Shown in pieces: positions 12,119 to 23,215 of a stretch of DNA of 64,000 nt. The position numbers and the translations under genes were made by a program. How positions within the stretch are numbered: position 1 is the first letter of the stretch; every line of letters starts with the position of its first letter. The notes beneath the pieces were generated by a model. It did no database searches. It was not told the DNA's origin and saw nothing but the letters and a program-made list of their open reading frames with translations. The DNA is from Tupaia tana (taxonomy: Eukaryota; Chordata; Mammalia; Scandentia; Tupaiidae): positions 33,650,583 through 33,714,582 of the forward strand of contig JAKSZU010000009.1 of NCBI GenBank assembly GCA_026018925.1, written 5' to 3'.

Positions 12119-12532
12119 AGAGGATGGGCTGAAAGATTTTTTAATATGAGGAAACAAAAAGAAATCAGAAGGAGCCAAATTAGGACTGTACAGTGGATGC
12201 CTAATAATTTCCTGTAGAAATTACTTTTGTTTCATGAGAGGAGTGAACAGGAACGTTGTCATGGTGGAGAAAAATCTTTAGTGAACTTGTCCAGTCATTT
12301 TTCTGCTAAACCTTTGGCTAATTTTCATAAAACACTCCCATAATAAGCAGATGCTACCATTCTTTGGACTTCCAGAAAGTCAACAAACAAAATACCTTGA
12401 GCATTCCCCCAAAATTGTTGCTTTTTGCTCTTGACTGGACCACTTCTACTTCTTGGTAGCCATTGCTTTGATTGTACTTTGCCTGTGAGTTCATATCATT
12501 AAATCTGTGTGTCATATCCTGTTAAAATTCTT

Positions 12533-12769
12533 TTTCTAAAAAATAGCCAGAGGGTTTGGGTGCTCAAAAGAGAGGGACAGGGAGACAGAGAGAGAGGGAG
12601 AAAGCACCCCATGGGACATGGTCATGCTGCAATCCCTTCTCCATTTTTCCATCTTTTTGTGATTTTGCACCTGGCATGTTTTTAAAGCCACCATGTCCAG
12701 GACTCTAACTGCACAGTTGGTCATGAGGGATCCAACTCTCTCTTAACCAACAGACCATGGACTGTCCCT
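12533..12769 (-). mobile_element. SINE, type C, inside the mariner
   Basis: CCTGTTAAAATTCTT at 12518 and CCTGTTCAAATTCTT at 12770 are its target duplication; removing it rejoins the transposase pieces. Confidence 0.85.
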
Positions 12770-13082
12770 CCTGTTCAAATTCTTCAAAGAAATGCTTCAG
12801 GATCTTGGTCCCATTTGTTTCCATTGAAAGGTTTGTGCTTGTCTGCAGCGGATCCAGGTGCAACAGTTTTGGCACCTATCGAGTAGAAAGTTTGTGCAAC
12901 TTTCATTTTTGGCCAGAATTGTGTAAGCTGAACCATTCAATATGTCTATGGTGTTGGCTATTGTTTATGCTGTTAATTGTTGGTTGTCTTCAATTAGGGC
13001 ATGAACGAGATTAATTTTTTCCTTGCAAATTGATGGATGGTCTGTTATTGCAGGTGTCATCTTCAAATTTGTCTCATTACTT

Positions 13083-13341
13083 ATTTATTTATTTTATGTT
13101 TTTGCCATAGGGCACATATACTCATCAGAGAGAAAGACAGAGAGAGGAAAAGTTAGAAATCACTCCCCATCTCCATGGGGGTCTGGCCACGCTGCAATCC
13201 CTTCTCTTCCATTCTCCTCCTGGGATTTTGGGCATGCATGCACACATGCCTGGTGTGATTTTCAAGCTGCTGGGTCTATGGACTCCATGGTCAACCATGT
13301 GGGAGTCCAGTGCCCCAACCACCACATCATCTGCTGGCCCC
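13083..13341 (-). mobile_element. SINE, type A, inside the mariner
   Basis: TCTCATTACTT flanks at about 13072 and 13343. ATCTGCTGGCCCC head. Confidence 0.87.
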
Positions 13342-13700
13342 ATCTCATTACTTTTTAAAATGAGTTATTCATTTATAAAATGCTAATTTCATTGGGCATT
13401 GTCCTCATAAACTTTTTATAAAGCATCACTGATTTCACCATTCTTCCATCCATGCTTCACCATAAATTTCGTGTTTGTTCTTCCTTCAAATTTAGCAACA
13501 TTTGTGCTGCTCTGATTGGGCCTCTTTTCAAAGGGATGTCTTATTCTTCTTAGTTCCTTAAACTAGATTCTGTTCTAGATTGAGTATACTTTGGTGTAAT
13601 TTTTTTTGGAATTCCATGAATAATTTTTTCATTATATGTATTTTTCATGAACTTTTAAAAGGCCCTTCATATTTTCAGCTTTAAAAAGGAAGGAAATTTT

Positions 13701-13950
13701 GGGACCAGCAGTTAGCGTAATGGCTATGTCGCTGGACTCCCACGTAGTCGACCGCGGTTCGAGTCCCGGACCCGGCGGCTTAAACTCACGCCGGGCGCAT
13801 GTGCGTATGTGCCCAAGATCCCGAGAGGAGAATGGAGGAGAAGGGATTGCGGCGTGGCCATCCCCCCTGGGGGGGTGATTTCCTGCTTTCTGTCTCTCTG
13901 TCTCTCTCTGTCTGTCTGGCGAGCGCACGCGCCCTATAGCAAAAACCTCT

Positions 13951-13986
<36 letters not shown>
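13701..13986 (+). mobile_element. SINE, type A, near-consensus, long A-tail
   Basis: AAAAAGGAAGGAAATTTT repeats at 13683-13700 and after the tail. A and B boxes are intact. Almost identical to the copy at 30141. Among the youngest in the window. Confidence 0.95.
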
Positions 13987-13993
<7 letters not shown>

Positions 13994-14237
13994 AAGGAAA
14001 TTTTGACATATGCTACACATGGGTGAACCCTGAGGACATTATATTAAGTGAAATAAGCCAAAACAAAAAGACCAATACCGTATGGTTCCACTTATATGAC
14101 GTATCTAATGTAGTCAAATAGAGACAGAAAGTAGAGTGGTGATTTTGAGGGGCTGGGAGAGGGTAGGGAGAAAAGGGGAGTTGTTTTTAATAGGTACAGA
14201 ATTTCATTTCTGCAAGATAAAAGTTCTGGAGATTGGG

Positions 14238-14503
14238 GAACCAGCATTTAGCGTAATGGCTATGTCGCTGGACTCCCACGTAGTCGACCGCGGTTCGCGT
14301 CCCGGACCCGGTGGCTTAAAATTCACGCCGGGCGCATGTGCGTGCATGCCCAAGATCCCAAGAGGAGAATGGAGGAGAAGGGATTGTGGTGTGACCATCC
14401 CCCCTGGGGGTTGATTTCTCACTTTCTGTCTCTATGTCTCTCTTTGTCTGTCTGGCGAGCGCACGCGCCCTATAGCGAAAAAACCTCTCCAAAAAAAAAA
14501 AAA
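14238..14503 (+). mobile_element. SINE, type A, with 17-bp target duplication
   Basis: AAGTTCTGGAGATTGGG repeats at 14221-14237 and 14504-14520. Confidence 0.93.
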
Positions 14504-14731
14504 AAGTTCTGGAGATTGGGTGCATCACAATGTGAATATACTTAGCACTACTGAACTGTACACTTAAACATCTAAAGATGGAAAATGCTATGTGTGCTTT
14601 ACCACAGTTTTTAAAATAGGAGTAGCTCTAGATGTTCTGCTATGGAAAGATCTCTAGGAGAGATAATTACGTGAAACAATAAGGTGGAGAATGGTGCATG
14701 TGGCTATGATTCTGTGTATGTGTGTGTGCAT

Positions 14732-15001
14732 GTTTTTTTTTTTTTTTTTAATTAGGTTTTTGGCGTAGGGTATGTGTGCTCACCAGAGAGAAACAGAGAG
14801 AGGGAAAGTGAGAAATCAACCCCTCTTGGGGGGGTGGCGGCGAGGACCATGGCACAATCCCTTCTCCTCTATTCTCCTCAAAGGATTTGTGGAATAGATG
14901 CACATGTGCCTGGCGTGATTTTCAAGCCACCAGGTCAGGGACTCAAACTGCAGTCAGCCATGTGGGAACCCAGCACTTAACCACCATGCCACCTGTTGGC
15001 C
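14732..15001 (-). mobile_element. SINE, type A, older
   Basis: GGCGTAGGGTATGTGTGC tail end and CACCTGTTGGCC head; body carries a GGTGGCGGCGAGG insertion. Confidence 0.82.
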
Positions 15002-15136
15002 TCTGTACATGTATATTTTAAAAGAGGACATATGTTTGTACTTTCTGGAAGGATACATAAGAAGCTGCTAACAGTGGTTACTTCTTGGAGTGAGCTGGGG
15101 GTAGAAAGAGAAAAACTATTTCCACTTTTGTTCTTT

Positions 15137-15359
15137 TTTAAAGTTTATTTATTTTACGCATGCTGGTGTGTGTGCATGCCTGAGACCGAGAGAGAAGCAG
15201 AAAAGCACCGTCAGCTGGGTCTTGTCACACTGCAATCCCCTTTCCTCAGTCCTCTAACCCCTCGGGATCTTAGTGTGCATGCCTAATGTGTTTTCAGGCT
15301 GACTCGGGGATCTGAATCCATAGTCAGCTTGCTACCAATTGTGCCATTAGGCTGAGTCC
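15137..15359 (-). mobile_element. SINE, type E
   Basis: CTCAGTCCTCTAACCCCTCG, TGTTTTCAGGCTGACTCGG and AGGCTGAGTCCT head. Confidence 0.65.
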
Positions 15360-15457
15360 TGCTTTTCATTTTAAAGTCTTCTGTACTGTTTGATATTTTT
15401 ACCAAGTGCACACATTATATTTGCTATAGTCATTTAACGTTTTAAACAGTAGCTAAG

Positions 15458-15608
15458 ATTTTTTATTTTGGAAAGGTTTTTGGTATAGGGCGAATGCGCT
15501 TGCCAGAAAGACAGAGACAGAAAGCGAGAAATCACACACACACCCCCCCCCAGGGGGGATGGCCACACACCAATCCCTTCTCCTCCATTCTCCTCTTGGG
15601 ATCTTGGG

Positions 15609-15643
<35 letters not shown>

Positions 15644-15743
15644 GCACGCGCCTGGTGTGAGTTTAAGCCACTGGGTCTGGGACTCGAACCACAGCTGACT
15701 GTGGGAGTCCAGCAACATAGTCATTAAGCCAACTGCTGGTCCC
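15458..15743 (-). mobile_element. SINE, type A, with internal (CA)n
   Basis: Two CA runs (about 15533 and 15612-15640) expanded from the alternating body. AACTGCTGGTCCC head. Confidence 0.87.
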
Positions 15744-15755
15744 AACAGTAATTAT

Positions 15756-15960
15756 ATTAATTTAGTAATTATGATGTGTCAGACATTGCTCTCAGCACTT
15801 GCATGGAGTAGCTCATTTAATCAGAGCAATAACTCTAGGAGGTAGATCCTTTAATATTATAGATAGGAAACCGAGTCTCAGGTTAAGTAACTTGGCCAAG
15901 AGCAAATTCAGGTACTCTGACTCTAAATCCTGCCATTTTAACCAGTACTCTACTGCCTGA
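15756..15960 (-). mobile_element. MIR SINE
   Basis: GTAGCTCATTTAATCAGAG, GGAAACCGAGTCTCAGGTTA and AGTAACTTGGCCAAG are the reverse complement of the MIR core. Confidence 0.75.
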
Positions 15961-15987
15961 AAAAAGGAGTCACTCCTCTTCTTAAAC

Positions 15988-15988
<1 letters not shown>

Positions 15989-16022
<34 letters not shown>
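15989..16022 (+). repeat. (TG)n microsatellite
   Basis: Uninterrupted TG run. Confidence 0.95.
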
Positions 16023-16023
<1 letters not shown>

Positions 16024-16159
16024 CTGATTACAAATATATGCATGCTCATTAGTATATATTTAAAAAGCTAAAGTAAAGGGGAAAATCTTACACTTGATCT
16101 TGTCAGTCTGAGAGCAGAACTACTCACCTTCCAGTATCTGTCCATGCAGTCTTTAGTAT

Positions 16160-16676
16160 ATACACCTTTTTTTTAATCTTAGTTGAGATTACACTGTGCA
16201 TGCAATTTTGTTTCCTGCTATTCTTCCGATCCATATAATGTCATTTTTCCTTTAAAAACATGTCTTTTCAAGTCCTCTTATAAGTAGCCTTAGTGTTTTT
16301 AGAGCTGATAATGAGGACTCCCGATTCATTTTAGAGAAGAGACAGAGTGATAAGATCCTTGGAAAAGAAAAGCAAGATGGAAAGAAAAGGAAAAAGATGG
16401 AAAAAGGAAAACATGTTTCTGTAATTTCTAAGAAATGGCCTCCATTTATTTGTACATGATGGTGAAAATAGACTCAATTTTTCCCCTTCTTTTTGTTTCT
16501 TTAATATATTTTGCTCTATTTATATTTGGACAATTTTGTTTGGATCAGTATGCCTAAGTGACTGTGTTTGGGGAACAGCAGAACATTGTGGAAATGTTTG
16601 CAGGAATTCATTTTTAGAAAAAAAAAGACAAAGGATTTTACTGCTGTTTTAAGCTACTTAAAGAATATAGTGACAG
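16160..16676. other. Intergenic stretch, no gene seen
   Basis: AT-rich with an AAAGG purine patch near 16370-16410; no domain-bearing frame. The left part may be an old LINE 3' end. Confidence 0.45.
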
Positions 16677-16678
16677 TA

Positions 16679-16925
16679 GGGCCAGCAGATGGTGTAGTGG
16701 TTACATCGCTGGACTCCCACATGGCTGACTACGGTTTGAGTCCTGTACTCGGTGGCTTGAAAATTAGGTCAGGGCATATGTTCCCAAGATCCCAGGAGGA
16801 GAATGGAGGAGAAGGGACTGTGGCATGGCCATCTCCTCTGGGGGGTGATTTCTCACTTTCCCTCTCACTGTCACTGTCTATCTCTCTGGTGAGCACACGT
16901 ATGCTAAAACAAAAAACTCTTAAAG
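16679..16925 (+). mobile_element. SINE, type A
   Basis: GGGCCAGCAGATGGTGTAG head, C-rich palindrome diverged, tail continuing into a TG run. Confidence 0.85.
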
Positions 16926-16936
16926 ATATATATGTC

Positions 16937-16967
<31 letters not shown>

Positions 16968-16982
16968 GTGTGCGTGTGTGTA
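16926..16982 (+). repeat. (TG)n microsatellite grown from a SINE tail
   Basis: TG repeats with CG interruptions directly after the SINE. Confidence 0.92.
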
Positions 16983-17045
16983 TAAAATGATAGTGAGTCC
17001 TATAGGACAGTATTAGAATGTTAGATTCAAAGTATAGAGATTATC

Positions 17046-17305
17046 GGGACCAGCAGTTAGTGTAATGGCTATGTCACTGGACTCCCACATAGTCGACCAC
17101 GGTTCGAGTCCCAGACCCGGTGGCTTAAACTCACGCCAGGCGCGTATGCATGCGTGCCCAAGATCCCGAGAGGAGAATGGAGGAGAAGAGATTGCGGCGT
17201 GGCCATCCCCCCGGGGGGTGATTTCTCGCTTTCTGTCTCTCTGTCTCTCTCTCTCTGTCTGGCGAGCGCACGTGCCCTATAGCAAAAACCTCTAAAAAAA
17301 AAAAA
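17046..17305 (+). mobile_element. SINE, type A, with 17-bp target duplication
   Basis: AAAGTATAGAGATTATC repeats at 17029-17045 and 17306-17322. Young. Confidence 0.93.
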
Positions 17306-17317
17306 AAAGTATAGAGA

Positions 17318-17438
17318 TTATCTGGCCCTATTTCCCCTCATTTTGCAGATGAAGAAGCCAAGCCCAGAGAGGTTAAATGGATGACTATAGATCCTATAGG
17401 TACTGAACACAGAGCATGGATTAAAATCTAGGTCTCCT
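17318..17438 (-). mobile_element. MIR SINE fragment
   Basis: CATTTTGCAGATGAAGAAG and CAGAGAGGTTAAATGGATG are the reverse MIR 3' half. Confidence 0.55.
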
Positions 17439-17439
17439 G

Positions 17440-17652
17440 GGGGCAGCAGGTGGCATGGTGGTTTAAGGCGCTAGATGCCCACATGGCCGACTGCAGTTTG
17501 AGTCCTGGACCTGGCAGCTTGCTTTCTTACTTTTCCCCCCTGTCTCTCTCTCTCTTTCTCTCTCTCTGTCTCTCTCTGGTGAGTGCATGTGTCCTATAGC
17601 AAATTAAAATAATAATAATAATAAAATAAAATAAATAATTATTTTAAAAACT
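17440..17652 (+). mobile_element. SINE, type B
   Basis: GGGGGCAGCAGGTGGCATGG head and CCTATAGCAAATTAAAAT end with AAT repeats. Confidence 0.87.
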
Positions 17653-18189
17653 AGGTTTCGTGATTCCTAGGCAAGACTTCAGAAATGCTTTAAAATAAAT
17701 TAATCCTTGTAAGAACTCAGTAAAGTAGGCTAGTGTTCCTTATTCTGACTTTAGAGCCATTTGCTGAAAAAGTGATTAGATAGATGTCTGTAAGCCCACA
17801 CTGATTCTACTATAATTAAGCATGTTTTTAATCACTCCAGAAAGAACAGACTATTAAGGAGGGTTTATCATCTTAGAAATTAACTTTCAGTTTCTTGTGT
17901 AACCAGTTTAAAGATCAGACTTCTTACCTGGCATCTTAAAATCCTTTTTATATTAGGCATAAAGTCTGTATTTTCTTAGCAAGATTAAGCAAATATGTTG
18001 TCATTACGTTAGCTGCATCTCAACGCTCCTCCAGTCCTCTCAGTAAATGAATGAATGGGGAGGGTAAGGGTATCACTTCGGGACTTGTAGTAAATTATTG
18101 GAATGCATCCATTCACCTGTTGGCTTTCCTTCCATATGGCTTCCTCAGGCTTGCCATTTATTCCTTCTTTCCTTCCTTTCTTCCCTTAT

Positions 18190-18437
18190 TTCTTAGTTTA
18201 CTATAGGGTGCATGTGCTCACCAGAGAAAGACAGAGAGGGAGAGAGAGAGAAAGTGAGAAAGCACCTCATGTGTGTGGGGGGGTGGCCACACCATAGTCC
18301 CTTTTCCTCCATTCTCCTCTTGGGATTTTGGGCATGCACCTAGCGTGTTTTTTAAGCCGCCGGGTCCGGGACTGGAACTGTGCGGCTGGTCATGTGAGAT
18401 GCAGCCAGCTTAATCTCCATGCTGCCTTCTGGCTTCC
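18190..18437 (-). mobile_element. SINE, type A/C mosaic
   Basis: Tail side is type A-like (CTATAGGGTGCATGTGC); the head side (GTGCGGCTGGTCATGTGAG, CTGCCTTCTGGCT) is type C-like. Confidence 0.7.
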
Positions 18438-18681
18438 AGGCTTACAATTTCTTATCTGCCCACTTTGCTACGTGGAATAAGCAGTGAACACACTATACAT
18501 TTCTTTATGTAATATATTGTAATAATTGTTCACTGAATATGAGCGAATAGTCTGTTAAAGCAGACTTCGATGTTTACATGAGAAGACATTATTAAGGCAA
18601 ATGAGTTAGAATTTTTAGTTAAAATTAGAATCGAAGTGGTTGTATTAGAGACCTAGGGAGTAGGAGAGTTTGGAACTCAGG

Positions 18682-18688
<7 letters not shown>

Positions 18689-18764
<76 letters not shown>
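18689..18764 (+). repeat. (TA)n(GA)n microsatellite
   Basis: Long TA run then GA run, probably the decayed tail of the adjoining SINE. Confidence 0.93.
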
Positions 18765-18767
<3 letters not shown>

Positions 18768-18996
18768 TTTGCTATAGGTCTTTTGTGCTCACCAGAGAGA
18801 GAGACAGAAAGCAAAAAATCATCCCCTAGGGGAGATGGCCATGTTGCAATCCCTTTTCCTCCATTCTCCTGTCAGGATCTTGGGCACACACGCATACATC
18901 CCCAGCATGCGTTTTAAGCTGCTTGGTCCGAGACTCAAACCATGGTTGATTATGTGGGAGTCCAATGCATTAACCACTATGCCACCTGCTGGTCCT
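18765..18996 (-). mobile_element. SINE, type A
   Basis: TTTTGCTATAGGTCTTTTG tail end, CACCTGCTGGTCC head. Confidence 0.85.
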
Positions 18997-19040
18997 GAGC
19001 TTCTTCCCTTGTAAAATGGAAATCAAGATATTTACTCAGG

Positions 19041-19228
19041 GGACCAGCAGTTAGCGTAATGGCTATGGCACTGGACTCCCATGTAGATGACCGCAGTTCG
19101 AGTCCCAGACGTGGTGGCTTAAACTCACGCCAGGCGCGTGTGTGTGTGTGCCCAAGATCCCGAGAGGAGAATGGAGGAGAAGGGATTGCAGTGTGGCCAC
19201 CCCCCTGGGGGGTTATGTCTCGCTTTCT
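19041..19228 (+). mobile_element. SINE, type A, first unit of a dimer, no tail
   Basis: Stops inside the body at CTCGCTTTCTG and is followed at once by a new head. Left target copy AAGATATTTACTCAGG is at 19025-19040. Confidence 0.9.
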
Positions 19229-19485
19229 GGGACCAGCAGTTAGCATAATGGCTATGTCGCTGGACTCCCATGTAGTCGACCACGGTTCAGGTCCCAGACC
19301 GGGTGCTTAAACTCATGCCGGGCGCGTGTGCATGTGTGCCCAAGATCTGGAGAGGAGAAAGGAGGAGAAGGGATTGCGGCGTGGCCATCCCCCCTGGGGG
19401 GTGATTTCTCGCTTTCTGCCTCTCTGTCTCTGTCTTTCTGGCGAGTGCACGTGTCCTATAGAAAAACCTCTCTTAAAAAAAATAA
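19229..19485 (+). mobile_element. SINE, type A, second unit of a dimer
   Basis: Starts GGACCAGCAGTTAGC right after unit one and ends with the A-tail; right target copy AAGATATTTACTCAGG is at 19486-19501. Confidence 0.9.
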
Positions 19486-19800
19486 AAGATATTTACTCAG
19501 GTTATTATGACAATGGAATATGACAATAAGTGAAAATACTTTGAAAACTACAATTTGGTATAAGTACCTTTAAAAAAATGTTTTTCCCCTTAGTAAGTTA
19601 TGCTGCTTTCCTTATGCCAGATGTTAATAGCTAATAACTGTTAATATTTGACTCTTCTAGGTGGGACTTGCATTTTAGAAGAGTAGAACCTGAGTATACA
19701 TCTAATCCAGGAGGGGAAAAAATGGATGTCCTTCTGGGTGTCCTTCCCATTACCCCAGTGTTGGTGACCTTTGCTGTGTAGAGCTTTATATATTTGTTTA

Positions 19801-19866
19801 GAAAATTATTCATTTAATTTTATTTATTATTATTTATTATTATTTTCAAATTTTGCTATAGGACAC

Positions 19867-19929
<63 letters not shown>

Positions 19930-20015
19930 TAAGCCGTCATGTCTAGGACTTGAACTGTGGTTAACCCTGTGGGAGTCCAGTGCTCTAAGCACCATACTGT
20001 AACCTGCTGGCCCCA
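19801..20015 (-). mobile_element. SINE, type B, with long (GA)n
   Basis: TTATTTATTATTATT tail, a GA run at 19870-19926 and ACCTGCTGGCCCC head. Confidence 0.83.
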
Positions 20016-20029
20016 AGCCTTACTATTAT

Positions 20030-20283
20030 TTTTTTGTGTGTGTGAGAGTTTTTTGCTATAGGTCATGTGTATTCGCCAGAGAGACAGAGAGACAGAAAGT
20101 GAGAAATCTCCTCCCAGGGGGGATGGCCAGGCCACAATCCCTTCTCTTCCAGACTCTCTTGGGATTTGGGGCACATGCGCATATGTGCCTGGCATGAGTT
20201 TAAGCCACCGAGTCCTGGATTCAAACCGTGGTTGAACACGTGGGAGTCCAGCAATGTAACCATTACGCCATCTGCTGGTACCC
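20030..20283 (-). mobile_element. SINE, type A
   Basis: TTTTTTGCTATAGGTCATG and ATCTGCTGGTACCCC head; CAAGCCTTACT / CAAGTCTTATA are likely target copies. Confidence 0.85.
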
Positions 20284-20431
20284 CAAGTCTTATATTTTAA
20301 CAGTCAGAACAAAGCATACTTTCAGAGGTTAGGGAGCTAAGAACTTTGTAAGAAACCTGAAAAACTGCCCATTAAATAGTTCAAGCATCTAAGGCTGGTC
20401 TGCCTAAATTAACTTAAAAGTTTCTATGCCA

Positions 20432-20676
20432 GGGCTGACTCCATGTCCTGGTGGTTAAGATAGTCACATCCCACATAGCCAACCATTTGGTTCAAGTCTT
20501 GACCCATAACTTGAGAAATATCGTGGGCTCACGTGCCTGCATGCCCCAAATCCTAGAAGGAAAGAGAGATGGAGGAAGATTGCAGCCTGATTGTTCATTC
20601 CCCTTGGGGATACTTTCTCCTCTCCATCTCTCGCTCTCTGGCAAGCATACTTGCCCTCAAGTAAAACAAATAAAGT
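20432..20676 (+). mobile_element. SINE, type C
   Basis: AGGGCTGACTCCATGTCCTG head; AGTTTCTATGCC before and AGTTTCTATTCC after. Confidence 0.82.
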
Positions 20677-20702
20677 TTCTATTCCAATTGATTAATTTTT
20701 GA

Positions 20703-20850
20703 CATATAAAGGATCTTCAAAAAGTTCTTGGAAAGTGTGCATTGTAAAAAAAACTATACATGGATTTAAAAAAAAAATTGGGGGGGGCACCAAAATAAGC
20801 CCATACTTTAATTCCATTTTCCCACAAGCTTTTTTGAAGTCTCCTTGTTC
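20703..20850. mobile_element. Non-autonomous mariner MITE (CTTCAAAAAGTTC termini)
   Basis: The ends are inverted: AGGATCTTCAAAAAGTTC on the left and a reverse match near AGCTTTTTTGAAGTCTCC on the right. The interior is about 100 bases. The termini resemble the 5' end of the decayed mariner at 13.66 kb, so it is probably an internal-deletion derivative. Confidence 0.6.
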
Positions 20851-20917
20851 AGTCCTGTTCATGTGCTTTCTCTTTGGAATCACAAACATCAATGTCTATA
20901 GTACGTTACAAATTGTT

Positions 20918-21172
20918 TAGTTTATTATTTTAATTTGCTAGAGAGTGTGTGTACCTGCTAGAGGAGAGAGACACGGAGAGAGAGGGAAAGTGAGAAAGCA
21001 ATCCCTGTAGAGGATGATTGCAATGCAATCCCTTCTCCCCCACTTCTCCTTTTGGGATTTTGGGCACACACACACACAGTGCCTGGTGTGTTTTGCAAGC
21101 TGCTGAGTCTGGAACTTCAACCATTCAGTTGGAATCCAGCTGCCTTAACCACTACAACAGTGACCAGCCCAT
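20918..21172 (-). mobile_element. SINE, type C
   Basis: TTTAATTTGCTAGAGAGTG tail end and AACAGTGACCAGCCC head. Confidence 0.75.
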
Positions 21173-21309
21173 TTATCTGATCTTACCAATGAAAAGGCAA
21201 AAGAAAAATGACTCAACACATTCATTTGTAAGCACATATTCACATACTCACAGAATACTTTAACAAGGTGGGTTTTTTAAAGTTAAAGTGAATATTAAAG
21301 AAAAGGGCT

Positions 21310-21538
21310 GGGACTAGCAGATGATGCAGTGGTTACGCCAGGTGTGTGTGCATGCATGCCAGGTGCATGTGCGTGTGTGCCAAAGATCCCAGGAGGAGAA
21401 TGGAGGAGAAGGATTGCAGCGTGGCCATCTCCCCCTCCCCAGGGGATGATTTCTCACTTTTTTCTCAATTTCTCTCTCACTGTGTCTGTCACTTTGTTGC
21501 AAGCACACGCGCCCTAAGACAAACACCTCCCAAAAAAG
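21310..21538 (+). mobile_element. SINE, type A, internal deletion
   Basis: GGGACTAGCAGATGATGCAG jumps from the A box to the CCAGGTGTGTGTGC body, losing the B box; a GCATGCCAGGTGCATG stretch is duplicated. Confidence 0.82.
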
Positions 21539-21797
21539 TGGGGGGCAGCTATTACCTCTGGCCTTCAAACTGCCAACCTTGATGGAACGGGTTTGAACAT
21601 CATTTAATGATATTTAGTAAGAGGGAAAACTCTCAGCTTCAGTTTATCCTAACCCTTTCTTCATTCGGATGGCTCTGAGGTCCAAAGCAATCATTGCAAT
21701 TAGGTGCTTGGACGTCTTTGGGTCAATGTGAATGGAAGCAGGATCTTTACACTCCATTTGGGAGCACCTGATGGAAAGATCAATTCTTACACATTAA

Positions 21798-22046
21798 TTT
21801 AATTGCCAGAGGGTTTGTACTCTTGCCAGAGAGAGACAGAGAGACAAAGAGAGAGGGAGCAAGCACTCCCCAGTGGGGCGTGGTCCTGCTATGATCTCTT
21901 CTTCTCCATTCCCCATGCCTGTCAGGATTTTAGACACTTATGCACACATACCCAGTCTGTTTTTCAAGCCGGGAGGGCTGCGACTCAAACTGTAGTCGGC
22001 CACGTGAGCTCTGGCTCTTTTAACCACTAGGATATGGGGTGGCTCT
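21798..22046 (-). mobile_element. SINE, type C
   Basis: TTAATTGCCAGAGGGTTTG tail end and GATATGGGGTGGCT head. Confidence 0.75.
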
Positions 22047-22079
22047 ACACTTTTAAAAAATGATTTGTCTTTTCTCTTT

Positions 22080-22598
22080 ATTCTAAATTTTGTTAAGGTT
22101 CATTTTTCCCCCTATGAGCAAGAGAGACAGAGAAACAGAGAGAGTGATACAACACCCCCAGGAGGATCCACCTTCAGCCTCAGCCAGCCTGATCAAAGGT
22201 ACAGTGCATAGAAAGTGTCTGGATCAGGACCAGCAGTTGGCGTAATGGCTATGTTCCTGGACTCCCATGTAGTTGACCGTGGTTCGAGTCCTGTAGCCGG
22301 TGGCTTAAAACTCATGCCAGTCACGTGTGTGTGCATGCCCAAGATCCTGAGAGGAGAATGGAGGAGAAGGGATTGTGGCGTGGCCATCCCCCCTTGGGGT
22401 GATTTCTTGCTTTCTGTCTCTCTCTGTCTTTCTGGTGAGTGCATGTGCCCTATAGCAAAAACCTCTAAAAAAATAATAATAATAAAAAGAAAAAGTAAAG
22501 AAAGAAAGTGTCTGGATACAAACCTGGAGCCTTCCAGTGGATCAGTTTCACAGAGCATCATGTTTTACCGCTAGCTACACCACTCTCTGGACCCCAAA
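22080..22598 (-). mobile_element. SINE, type D, split by a type A copy
   Basis: CCCCCTATGAGCAAGAG and TTCAGCCTCAGCCAGCC lie left of the insert, AACCTGGAGCCTTCCAG and CACTCTCTGGACCCC right of it. Confidence 0.8.
22226..22503 (+). mobile_element. SINE, type A, inside a type D copy
   Basis: GAAAGTGTCTGGAT repeats at 22211 and 22504. Inserted head-first against the host element. Confidence 0.9.
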
Positions 22599-22814
22599 TC
22601 TTACACATTTTTATAGTTCCAATCCTTGACACATAGTGGGTATTCATGACATATTTGTTCAATAAATGAAGAAAATACATCAGTGCGTCATGGGTCAGGT
22701 CTAGGGGGGTAGGGAGAAATTTATTCCAGACTTTATACCAAAGGCATGAATGTGTCAGAGACCATGGGGGCATTTAAAACACATAAAGTTCAGTTTACCT
22801 GAAGTATGGAGTGC

Positions 22815-23215
22815 TCTGTGGTGGAAATGAGACGGGGCAGGTGAGGCCAGGTCACTAAGGATTTTATATGGCTACAGCATGAGGTTTTCGATTTTATCCT
22901 GAAAGCCATGGGATGAAGGGAGGGAAGAGAAAAAAGACTGGGTGCTAGGGTGGACTTTTAAGTTGGAATGTGATAACATGATTATATTTGTGTTTGAGAA
23001 CCCATGCCAGCTTCTGGTATAAAATGGATGAGGAGCAGAGTGTTGGGAAGCCAGCCAGGAGGGTGAAAGCCTACAGGCATGGTGGCCAGTTAGGAAGCTC
23101 TTTAGCAGTTGTGGTGGAAACCGGATGAGGATCTAAGCAAAGGCGGTGGTGGCAGGCGGGGATGGAGATATATTAGGGCAGATTGAGCCGGCACAGAGGT
23201 CTTGACAGGAGAGAG
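22815..23215 (+). mobile_element. Ancient LINE-like fragment, same family as 33.3-34.3 kb
   Basis: AGGCCAGGTCACTAAGGA, TCCTGAAAGCCATGGGATG and GGCCAGTTAGGAAGCTC align with the block at 33.5 kb by eye. Strongly diverged. Confidence 0.4.

Larger units (their letters stand above)
12128..13665 (-). pseudogene. Decayed mariner (HSMAR2-like) transposase, three pieces split by two SINEs
   Basis: Read on the minus strand, three pieces line up as one mariner element. 13350-13665 is the 5' end and N-terminal region; 12770-13078 holds a run like 'VHALIEDNQQLT ... SAYTIL'; 12128-12517 holds 'VQSKQWLPR', a 'LHHDN' metal-binding remnant and 'LYSPNLAPSDFFLFP', the hallmark C-terminal mariner motif. Several stops and frameshifts make it dead. 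SINEs inserted at 12533-12769 and 13083-13341. The last part of the C-terminus is missing. Confidence 0.8.

Noticed and set aside
12757-13014. 85-codon open frame, plus strand
   Set aside because: It is the shadow of the antisense mariner transposase.
13701-13775. tRNA gene (A and B boxes present)
   Set aside because: It is the head of a SINE; no acceptor stem closes, and the unit repeats about one hundred times with A-tails.
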